Of a stretch of 64,000 nucleotides of DNA, positions 37,101 to 49,100 are shown piece by piece. The DNA is from Balanoglossus misakiensis (lineage: Eukaryota; Hemichordata): assembly GCA_040954595.2 (NCBI GenBank), contig CM082581.2:9362001-9426000 (forward strand), given 5' to 3'. A program made the translations under genes and the position numbers. The stretch's first letter is position 1, and the number at the start of each line of letters is the position of its first letter. The notes beneath the pieces are model-generated. The model was not told the origin of the DNA. It saw only the letters and a list, made by a program, of their open reading frames with translations, and made no database searches.

Positions 37101-40100
37101 ATTCGGTGTGTGTGTACATGCTTAGCGGCCGATAAAAGTGATTTAGAAGTTTTGATCAAACTCCGTATACTCCGAGTCGTAACCGTGAGTGAACCCCTAC
37201 AAACGGCCTATGTGTCTTTCAGTTGAAATGGCTCAAAAGACTGCCACCATTTCTTTAATGTACCGTGCAATTTCAAACTTTCTCATACATCATGAATGTC
37301 TCATATAACACACATTTCCATATGCCGATTCTTGTAATTATCGCATGTGTATACACGTGCGAAGCCCTTGCAACTTTCTACCCACTGTCCAAAAGCAAAC
37401 ATTTCAGCATTTTTTTTCTGTGGCGAATTCGTTTTAAATGATATCCACACTACACACGAAACAGGTCTTTTCTTTGTCTCTGTTGCATGTTTCGCCCAGC
37501 CGGCCCTTTGTGCGGCGACACGCTCCCCGCCCGTTTTCTATAGCTATATATTGTTTTTAGAATGAGAATAATATCGAAACGATTACAAATATCGTTGACA
37601 TTCTTAATAGAAGGAAAAGATTGTCTAAATTGGCGAGGGGTTACCCAGTCCCCGAGACACTCTCGTTGAGTACACGATACAGGTTCTAAGTAGTTTGCAT
37701 TCAGTTTCCCCTTCCCACCAACTTGTTGATTCTGTTACTGAAATATGACATACTGCGATTCTAACTGGAGAACCCGTGTAATGGACGGCGTCGGAAAACA
37801 AAAACTTTCATTTGTCACGCTCGACTTGCTGCCGGGGCGAGCGGGAAATCTGATAGGTATGAAATAAACTCGATGTTAACATGACAGCAAACGGGCTACC
37901 AGCGACCACGCGTTGCGTTTTGAAGTACCGGGCAAGTAACAGCGTAAAGATGAAATCGACAACGCCTGTCCAAACTTTACTGTTCATTTCGCTGCTACTC
38001 TTTTCAACGCATCGCGGCTAGTATAATATTACCCGATTTTCGAATTCTGGCACCGAACAGGCACGTGCGGATCTGTGAGAAGAAAAATCTTTGATTTGGA
38101 AATTATCGAACATGGTTGTAAATGCAGCGAGATATTTTGTAAAATACAACCGATCACTCAAAGTAGAAATAAAACTCAAGGAGCTCCCCCCAATCATAGA
38201 AATGAACACATTTTTTTCAAGAGTAGTATTTAGGCTTCGTCTTCAAGTTTATTACTAAGACTGTTGTACCAACGGCACGGTCTGTAACTCGTAACATAGT
38301 GAGATTTCTTTGTATCATTCAAGACCCCCAGTAAATATATATCGACTGCGTCAAGTTGTTTATGTGCGAAGACTTGTCGAAAATGAACTGAAATTATCGA
38401 CGACGTCCGAAGTATCACGTGAACGTCACGAGAACACGCTAAACCACGACGGAAAAAATCAACGAATTGGTTGTAAAGGGTAAACTATGATGGCTTTTAT
38501 TGCTCTGTTACTGTAATCCGTTTATGTTATCAATGCGGTTAAAATTATTTGAACAATTGTCACAGATGTCCCGATAATTACCGGGAAACTTGAAACCGCT
38601 GAGCTGCGGGCACACATCGTAAATTCTAACTGTTTTGCTGATGGTGGGATAAAGCGAGTCAACTAGCACTATATAAAATCCTTAACGATCAAAATCGATG
38701 CTTAACGGACCGCGCACGTCGTGAGGTTTAAAATCGAAACAAAATGGCCGTCGCTTCCCTACACCGAACGCTGAACTGCGAATCCCATATATTCACCAGT
38801 ATACAACTATATGCACCTATTTCGTTATACGGATATTATTGTATCGTCACCTGGGGTTTGCTTGGCCGTGTTGTCGACCCCCGCGCAGCTCCCCCTTTCA
38901 TCGGCGAAATCAAAGGTGAAAAATAGCCATCATATCGCTGTTTATTATATTCAATATTTTCACGCCAATATGGATTTCGTTTTGAGAAATTTTGATTTAC
39001 ACCACGTGGAGATCCTCCTCCCATCGAACCGGCTGTCAACGTTTACAATATATTACGAAATACTTCTTGTATGGCCCGTCCAGGGCACAATAAGCTCGTA
39101 TGATACGTATAATAAATTGTATTCTTAACGAGTATATGGGTCTTCAAACTGCGCAGGACCACTCCAGTTCTCCTTGGACCCAGTAAAAATGTTTGACAAA
39201 TCTGTCCAACTCTTGTCAGAAAACAAGACAAGTCATGATTCGCGATATCGATGAAATGAGATTTAATTGCACGATTTTGTACATTAAATTTTGATTGAAC
39301 ACAAACCGAGACATTTTGGTATTTTTCAGAGGCAATTCATTGTGGGTGTATTCACAATTTGTTGTAGTTTTTAGTCCAAGCTGGAAAACTAATGTTTCAT
39401 CGTGTACAAACCGACGCACATGTAAAATGACATCTCGAGTCACAAACTACAAACCACTTATTAGAATTTGAATTTAATCAGACGTCAAACTCCCGAGCGG
39501 CAGTCAATTTACTAGTATGACCCAGGCCAACAATTGGCACTGTGAGAGAGAGAAAGTGTAAAACTTGTTGCCATATCAAGTATTCACCAATAACAAAATC
39601 AGCTTCGCGTCAGTCAACAAACATAGTCCTCCGTTGATATGTTTTCCTTGATGGTAAAAAATAAAACCAAAACCCTCTTAAACCAGACAATCTTTTTTGA
39701 AAAAAAATCCCTCATCAATTATTGTACTGTATTCGTCATCTCGTCACCATAGACAAACATTTTTCTTTAAAATTCAAATCGGAAAGAAATTCCAGTTGCG
39801 CAGATTTTTATGAGAGTTAATCGTAACCTGTTCTTTTATGGTCATTTTTCAAACTGCATTTAATCAGGTTCCGTTGAAAAAAACCTGAAGCCCGTGGCTA
39901 CGTCTCCTAGGGTGGGAATTTCAATAAAACACCCGAGAAAACTTTTGCGAATATTTGGCTTTTTATCGAAAATTGCGGTACCATTATTATTAGTTTTCTC
40001 GCTCTGCAGCTTTTTGTGGCCTCCTAGCCTGACCTCCTTGGCCAGTTCGCTATCTCCCAAGAACACCACTTTACTGACAGACTAATGCTCGGTTGTGGCA

Positions 40101-43100
40101 AAAGTTCCCACTTCAGGTGATAAATATGTCCCAAGTTGTCAACTCGCCGAAGTCGGCCACTGAATGCCCCACTTTGATAGTACCTTCACATGTTCAGGGT
40201 AATACGCAAGCGCAAGCTTCGTCGATCGCGAAGACGTCATACAGTCAAACCATTCCGTATGGCCCATTTAGCTGTGATCACGAGTGGTGCGCATGTCTAG
40301 AAAGGCTGTTTTTTAAACCGAAAAATAAAGCAGTTCAGAAAGCTGTAAGTTCGTGAATAGAAATGTCATGCCAATAATAAATGTACGGTTCTAATACCGT
40401 CTCATTTTACGTGTGCCGAAATATGGCTAGTTTCAGTGCGTGGGCCAGTAAAAATCGACTTCCATTTAAACAATGTGGAAGTTTCATTGTCCGCTGTACT
40501 TTACAGTTGAAAATGCAGCTATATCAGAATTAGCCAGTTTTAATTTTCATCACCAGCAAATTTCATGATTGGCAATTTTGTTTAAGAGTACAGCATAATG
40601 TAAAGTAGCCATAGCAACAAATCAGGGCGTAGGTTTATTCAATATTGTCACAATAAATAGTAGTTTAAAATAATTTCACTTAATTTATAGTCTTAAAATG
40701 GTGATTTTTTTCTCGCTAAACATTCTTCTGGCACTTAATCGGGTTAGTGTAACGTACCACCTTTTTTTTTGCTTATCCCAGTTTACCAATAACGCTCACT
40801 TTTAGCTGAACGTATCCCAAAATGCATCGCACAGTTGAACTTTTGTCTGGTGGGGGTTGGAGTGTCTAAATATGGAAACCGTGTTGAATCAAAAATAATC
40901 TTTTTGCAAATACACACTTTGGCCCAAGTTTCTCTCGTAAGACGGTCTGTTTGTTCTCATAGAACAATTAATCATTCACAGAATTGTTTTTCTCAGTCAG
41001 CTCTGACAGCTTTGTCCTATGAAATGTCAACAAACTTTCCACCCAGTGAAATATTACAACTCCAGATATGAAACATGTTTTAATTTTTTTATTTATGAAA
41101 AAAAAACAAATCACATCGAATAGTTACTACCTCAGCAGGAAATGTTCCATTTTAATTACCATCTCTGACATAGGTTCACAACCCGACCCATCTGAAAATA
41201 GTACATGTTGATAGAGATAGTCTAAAGGAAAAATGAATTTTATTTCATGAGAGGACTAAATTAGACTATTCTTCATTTATTCTTTCGAGTGAGCGATCCT
41301 GTGCGAACAAAGGCACAATCGACATCCAGTGTGACGTCATCACTGGTCATGAAATCTGCAATGATTGACACTCGATGTCCAGCCATGCAATCTGTGTGAG
41401 ATTGCAGATCTGGCGTTTAATGAGTACAGCGACGCGGATCTTTATTGGGGTCAGTTATGACGGGAAATACGCCTTGAGAATCGCTGGCCTGGAAATCTGA
41501 CTGGGATAAGGAATTCTAGAGCGCTTTATTAATTCTGTCAAAAATAATTCCGATATAACTCTGGCCTGTTTGTAGGGAGTCTGGACCCCATGTTTGTTAT
41601 CGTCCTAACTTCTACTGAAATGTTGAAACCTCCCGTATTGTCATAAATTTCTTTACATGTTAAATTTTCGTTAAAGTCTGCATTTCAGAAATTACGCGTC
41701 ACTCGAATGCATTGATTTCACAAAACTAAATTTCTCCCCGTGCTTTCTGTCCTCGCATCCCTGCCTCAGAAGGAGGATACAAGTCCCCCGTTTACCCCGT
41801 ACACGTAGCTTGCATATAATTTCTCTCCCCGTCCTTTCAGGCTTTGACTTTGTATTATTAGAATTTTGCTAAATTGAAGTACTGCGGCCTTTAGTGAGTG
41901 TACAAAGTGGGCGTGTGGGTCTTGCTCAGTAGTACACATATTTTTGTATCCAGAATATGGAATAGTGTTTTATCGATCACCGTCGGTTGGGCATGCGAGG
42001 CACCCGCAGCCATGCCCGAAGTGTGTTTGCGAGGCGATCCTCGGCAAAGTCCGAGCAAACAGAACTCATCTGTCGGAAACTTCACACGTGAGGATACGTT
42101 TTACCCACGTACCAAAGCCTCATTAGTTTCTTTGCATGGCATCTTAATATGTTCTGAGGAGGAGGACAGATTAACTGAAGAGTCGTGATATGGCCGCCAA
42201 TAGTTTCCCATCAATAATTTGTTTCAGAAAGTCTCTGATTGTTTTTATATCAAAGATAGGTGGAGAGAAAAACACAGTATAACGAGATTAGTGACAGCTG
42301 CGTCAGATATGAGCGAAACCTCAATGACAGTTCACATGTAACATTGCGTAAACAGACTGGACTATGTTCATTTCATTGTCTTCAACGGACTATTCCATTA
42401 CATAATTATGTATACCTCTTTTGCCAGTTCGTATCCGTTTGGATTCATTTCAATCAGTGCTGATCCTGTTAGCCAGAGGAGATCTGTTTTCCAGATCAGC
42501 ATTGTCTTTCATCTCTCACATATACTAAGTATCCTGTATACACCAACAGAGCACATGGATAGGTGAACTAATCGCTCGCTCGCTCCGGCGATCGATCGAT
42601 CGATCGATCAGTCAGTCAGTCAGTCAGTCGACCGATCGTCAGTTTGGCAAGTAAAATACTGATGTATGGTGTGATATGATATGATATATGATGCGAAGCG
42701 AAGCGAGGCGATACATTATCATATGATCAATATTCATTACCCCTGTCTATGTTTAATAACAGAGAAAGTTCGCATATTGAATCATTTTTGACGGACTGCG
42801 TCAGGCCTGCTTTTTCCCGAAAGGAAAACAGTTTTGTCGTGTGGTTGTGTGTTGGAGGTTGAAAAACAAAGGAGTAACTCTGCAATGTGCACATGGGATG
42901 AGATCCTAGATCCAAAGTAGACTGTGACCACACTTGAATGATGATACATAAATGGCATGTGTTATCACCTTAAAATTCGTATTAAGGGGCTGCGCTCTTG
43001 TTAAACATGTATGCTCAAAGTCAAAGGTCATGGATACAACATAGATACCAAAGTACGTTTCATGATTTGAAGAATCCCCTTTCCGTTTGGCTACAGACTT

Positions 43101-46100
43101 TGCTTCTGCCAAAAGGCATAAAAATCTCTTTTGAGTTGAGGCGTTACGCTCTTCCCCGGCCACAGAACCCTGGCTAGAGTTCAAAGGTCACTGACAGGGA
43201 GTTTTGATTGATGCCCCGGGGTTCAATGCAGAAACTAGTCCTGCCACATGGCAGATGGAGGGGAGGGGGTCACTTCTCGGACAAATGGCACTGCACCCTG
43301 ACAAAGTTCACGACACGAAATTGACAGTGTTACGAAAACCCGCTCAATCGTTGCTATAGACGCTCTGCACCCGAATGAACAAAAAGCCATAAATTTGTTG
43401 CTGAGTTGATGGAGATTTACTTAAAATGCTCAAAACATGTGTAAACCAAGCAGTTCCAACACTCTACACGTCCAATTATGTCTCGGACACTCCGCAGATC
43501 TGCCAAGGAGAAAGCGGGCAGGGTTTTCTCTGTGTTAGCGAAATCTGTCAACCTTAGGCATAATCCGTCTCGACATACTGTGCTCATTAATTAACAGTAG
43601 AAAGGGGGTCATTTTCCTAAAGTTACAAAACTAAATTTATCGACATTAAATTTTTTTTCGATACACCCGTACGAATACAGCCGTTAGAATGCCCGCGAAG
43701 TGGTTTCTATGCACGCAACGATAGAGAAATGCGGTGAGGCGGTCTCAGAGACTCTTTTCACAAACTTATTTTTTTTGTATGGCCGGGAAAACATTTCAAA
43801 GAGGCGGATCCCTTTTCGTTGATTAACGATTCCCTGGCAAAGAAAAATATAACTGGCCACAATCTCGCCCCGATCTCACCCAGTAAGTCTATTCATCACA
43901 TTGCCGACATTTTTGCATTTGAAATACTGTCTTTTCTTATGTAAACTTTCTTAAATTTATGTTTGTGGAACATTGATCCGTATCAAAATATGTACACATC
44001 TAATATTTGCGCCTTCAGTTTTAGATACATATCTTGACAGGGGTTTCGTCGTGAACTCTGACCCAGACTGTGTTCGCCAAAGCCAGCGTGCAAGTTGCAG
44101 TCACCACCAATTTCACAAAACCTCCTTTCGGCCACTCCACGATCTGTTTCCAACGCAACAACGCGCAGACGACGAGCAATTTAGCGTTGAATTTAAACAT
44201 TCGCTGGATAGACACCGCTGGTGTTTTTCTCAACGAAGAAAGACAAATTGGTGTTTATTTACTCAAAAATTTGATTTACCTGTCAGATTCTTTGTATACT
44301 TTCAAACGCGATAATGTTTGCAACACCAAGGATTTTGCGCATGACATAGCAACGGAGTACCTCACCCGACATGCCTGGTATTTTTTTGACATTGATTTTT
44401 AGACTGGACGGGTGAGCGTTATCCAGCTGCACCCCGTGCTATATTATTATTAAGAACCACGCCGGCTAGGCTTGTCAGTGAACATTCGCAATGTATATAT
44501 TTCAGAGCGAAATAGCCCGGTCGAGAAGTACGTTAATCCTCCACGGAAATGTTAGCGTTAGTCAGCAAATAAGTTTTCCAAGTGGAGAAATCCACGAGGC
44601 GCGGGAAGCAGGAAACAACAGGGCCCGGCCTGTCACTACTATTAAACGCTGCAAGTTAAAACTGCGGTGATGTGACGAATGAAATGCAGCGCCGCAACAG
44701 GTGCACTGCAGAGCCTGCAACGCTCAACTGCAACGGGACGTTTCAATTTGAATTTCAAAACATCCTTCTGCAACGCGCCCAACGCCTTAGACTGCAAAAA
44801 GATTGTTCGAGAAATTTACCTGATCGAAAAACTACCTTCATCTAGTTTTTTTTTAAATAGGATGTGGATGATCTACTTGAACATACAGTGAAATCAAGCA
44901 AATGCTGTACACATTCTCTCGGGTCAATATTTGGGGTTTAACTCGAGCGAGGTTAGATTCATGCTTAATAGAGTGGCCATGGTAACGGAAGAGCAAATGT
45001 GGTATTCCGTGATGGTGTGTGTGTGCGTGTGCAAAAGTCGGTGAACTCGGGGGTCACCGGTGAGAAAGTGTGGTTCGTTGTATAAATGCGAACATTTTCA
45101 GATTTAATCGGTTTAGAATATGTTAAATTAACACGACTGCACGACATTAAGTCTGGAAGTCAGCATCTTGTTAATGTGTTCTTTTTGGGTCGAGTTTGTT
45201 CCAAATACAATACTGTTGTTCTCACCCATTTTCTGTACCATACCATTCGAGACTATTTGCCGGTGATTATCATTCCGCTGTCAAATCCTCTCAGACATTC
45301 TTGGTTCTTACCTTATAAAGCGATGTAGCACATCGGGTGTATTTAATCGGTAAATAGGCGTACGTTCATAGAGAGAGAGCTATTCCTAGACCATCCGTCA
45401 TCGCCATCCGCATCATGTGCAAAGCCTTCGACCGTAATCGAGTCGCAGATATTGTTACCCGTCTACTTGAAATCGGGAGAATGTCTTGCTGTTTTTGTCA
45501 ACCCCTTTGTAGGACAGATTTCCACTTGGTCGCCCGGTTACAGTCAATAACTCGATGTTTCCATTAGGCATGTTGAGGTCCTACCTTAAATGCCGTGTAA
45601 TGGGCCGGAGTGGGAGTACTTCAGCGTATTGAACTATGTGCTGAGTCGGTTTCACTGTTTATACCCCCCGACACTCTCGCCGTCGTCTGAGCGAACTGAC
45701 AAAAACGTGGAAAGCTTTGACAGGTACATGGCGTACAAGTGTCAGACAAAAGTCTTTCGTCGTATATCACAGTCACTTTTGTCCACGGTGGGTCGTGGTT
45801 AGTTTCAGCAGTCAGCGGTTAGCGATGAAAATTTCCAAGAAAGGGTCAGACAAAAGTATCGCGATTATTTCACTGACAATATTTCTTTTGTTGTTTTATA
45901 GCTATAATATTTTACCATCTGACAAAGGGGTTTGTGTTTTATCCGTTTTTTATTTGTTTTTTTTTTTAAATTATTCGAAGTGATTTGCTTCTTGAAATTA
46001 TAGAGACGCTCTTACTAGTAAATGCCAACAAGGCGGGATATGCAGTAACAAAGGGCAGAGGAAGAAATCAAACGTAAAACCAGCTATGGAACACAGCAGA

Positions 46101-49100
46101 TGAAAATGAAAGACGTGTACATTTACGTACAAAACAAACCAATTAACAATATTGACAGAACCTGTGCGTTCTGCAGGAACGAAGGAATAGCAGAGACAGT
46201 TTGATATAAATGGGGGGCACGGCGTCTCCTTACTGGTGCGGTGGGTTTCGACCCGATGGCGAGAGTGCCTGGCGCCTGACAAATGTACTTATCACAACTT
46301 AAATATATACTCCGTAAGAGTTGATTTATAAACTTCTGAATCTTGGACATTTTACTGATCGAAGTCAAGGATGGTGGGAATATTGATGAATGATCTAGAC
46401 TGGAACTGCGTTTGTACAAATCGAACGGGTGGCGCTCCGTGATTGCGGATGTGGTTGTGCGCCCATAATGACCAGTAGGGCCTATCCACGCCAACAGGAT
46501 GGCCGTGACATCGAGCTACGAGAAAGTGTGGCTCATGACAATATACGTCAGTTTGCGCAAACATGTTACCGTGTAGTTTGGGGGATATTAGTGTAACTGG
46601 CGAGATTTTTCTTATTTACTAAAATTTAATTTATGAAAGATTATCATAGTCATATTGAACATTTTTCAGCAGCTTGTGCCAAAGTGGTCATTCCATATAT
46701 ATGGGGAAATTGGGCTACTTGTTCGATTTCTGCTTGATGCGTAAACACTCGGGTATCAGAAGTGTCGCACATGGAAAAACAACTTCGATTAAAAGGAAGT
46801 TTGTCTCACAGCAAAACGCAACACAACATGAGCACATTTACAAGTGGACCTTCTTTCGATTCATTTGCAGCCGCCCAATTGTCCTCGCCTCTATCAGCGA
46901 CGCCCGCTACGGACACGGAAGTGGACACTCCACAGAATAGGGCGAGCACACCCCGTCAGACCCCGCCACCCGATGACAAACGCGCCAATGGGGCAAAACA
47001 AGATGTTGATTTCTGCAAAGAGATGAACAGCGCTCTGGAGGGACAGCTACTGTTACAGGTAAACCTCTTTACACAATGGCCGCGTCTTGATACAGGCTGA
47101 GATGATCTATATCGATGTCAGTTGCTAGCCAAATGATGTTTGCGCAGTAGATGGCTTTATTTTTCAAGTGAAGGACAGAGTTGAAAGTACGACCATGCTC
47201 AATCATGCACTAATGATCCTACGCGATGAAAGTGATAAGAGCTGTCATCCCGCGGTGACCGCAAAAACGCGAAAATGAATCTGCACAAGCGCAGATGGCG
47301 CGATGCGGGTTGCCATGAGATGGTTTTCAACGTTGGGGGATAAAGAGCGAATTTTGGGCATGCTGATCGTGGGAATTAACTGAAAGAAATGTTAATAGAG
47401 ATCACAAAGCACAAAGGAGTGTCGTGTGATTCTCGTTTTCTTCGAGGAGGGACTGTTTGACGGTATATGACCAACCATCATTGGCTGACCAACAACCTTG
47501 CTTCAAGAGCGCTTATCCAACTAAACGTTTGACAAAATCCACCTCAGACAAGCAGGATATGAATATCCACATGCCAAAAAAGGCCACATCTTTTATTCTT
47601 CCACGTCCACGCCACTATCCCCAGGTGGATTAAGTAAATATTTGCGTCATGATTTTAGCTTGTATCACAGATTATGTCATCGAAGCATTCATAAGCATTC
47701 AGATCCAAGGTGGAAATCTCGCGCCATTCACTGCGCGATGGTTCAGCATATTTCAGTCGGAATAGCAAGTAACAGCAATTTTGTGAAATATGTAAAAAAA
47801 GTAATCACAAAATGTTGACTCTCTCACTGAAAGACCAATTGTGAGGCGCGTGTATCGACCGGTTATCAACACCGAAAATGAACATACAATTAAAGAGGGC
47901 CTAAATTGGAATATGGCCGCCTCCACCAAACTACACAAGGAAACAAAGTAGATCCCATTGCCATCATGTTATATTTGTTTCACAGTGGAAAGTTTTATTT
48001 GTACGTCTCGTTCATTAAATAGTTACATTCGAATGAATTCTTTAAATCAAAGGAATTAATTCATAACCACAAATTAGGCTATTCTGAGGTGCGTCGTGGC
48101 AGTATACAGTACAGAATCGTGCACAAAAGTAGGCCCCTATTTAGCCAATTTAGAGAAACCCAATGTTCCAGGTCAGGTCCGTTCAAGTTAAACCACTTGA
48201 CCGAGAAAACGACAGAGTTTTCTCATTGTCCTATCAACTTTATACACGGTGTTGACTACCAAAATACTTGTTCACCGACGACAATGGATTTTTTCTCTGT
48301 TCTCCACGAGTTCCTGCAAACGATAGAGCAGAATCACATCTTCAATTGACGATGGGGGCAGTCTCGCTTCTTCCCTCGTGGTTTGAACATGGAGTTACCA
48401 CAGACCTCCCTGGTTTGACAACATTTACAACAGACACTCCCAGTCAACTATTCCTTAAGTTTTTTCGGCCTATTTGCCACTCAGTAAAATTTCCATTTCT
48501 TTCTCGAACTGTCGAATGACTCGGTGGTTCATGAAGAGTATCTGACCATTTGGCAGAAACTGGTGCAGAATTGTTGTGACTTTGTCCGCCTTTGTCAGGG
48601 CCTCCGTCGGCTGAGAGATCACTCGCACGTACTCTTGGAGGTATCGGATAATGGTAGTAAGCACCGTCTCTGCCTGGATGCGATTTTCATGCTTGTCGCA
48701 GACCAGGTCGAAAGCGCAGTTCGCGGTGGCCGCCCAAACAACCACCCTCTCCGTGGTGAAGGGGTCGCCAGCTCGCAGTCTCAACACCCCCTTCTCAAAC
48801 GGCAGAGCAGACTCATCAGAGTTTAAGATCTGGAGTTCTTGTTCATACGTCCTGTTACACACGGCTCTGCGAAAGGAGAACTCGGACTGCACTTGCTTGG
48901 CCACGATTTCGAGCTGTTCTTTGCGTACACAGCGAAGTTCACTCCCACTGGGTGATTCATCGCCATCTGCCTGTTCGATTTCGATATCTTCCTGGCCAAA
49001 CGTGGCCGAGTACAGTACCCTACATGTACCTGGTTGAAGGGTGTGTATCAAGAAACCGTGAACCATCGTCCCTAGGGCCGACTAAAACACTAAAACCATG

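Larger units (their letters stand above)
34640..46750. other. 12-kb intron of the AHR-like gene
   Basis: Mostly AT-rich non-coding sequence. It holds the candidate exon at 40117-40344, an antisense frame with an AT-hook-like motif at 36090-36347, a cluster of four- and five-base repeats at 42573-42720, and several GCGTG cores (for example TTGCGTGAG near 36218 and CACGCAA near 43712) of the type AHR itself binds. No other exon of the receptor is needed, because the phases of exons 2 and 3 agree. Confidence 0.5.

Noticed and set aside
46244-46262. tRNA B-box-like sequence
   Set aside because: No matching A box or cloverleaf could be found upstream.
46670-46759. Stronger-looking splice acceptor (TTTTTCAG at 46669) for AHR exon 3
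   Set aside because: Using it puts an in-frame stop at 46735-46737, so the weaker acceptor ending at 46759 was chosen; both have the right phase.
48651-49037. 128-aa plus-strand frame
   Set aside because: It is antisense to AP5S1, which is clearly the real coding strand.
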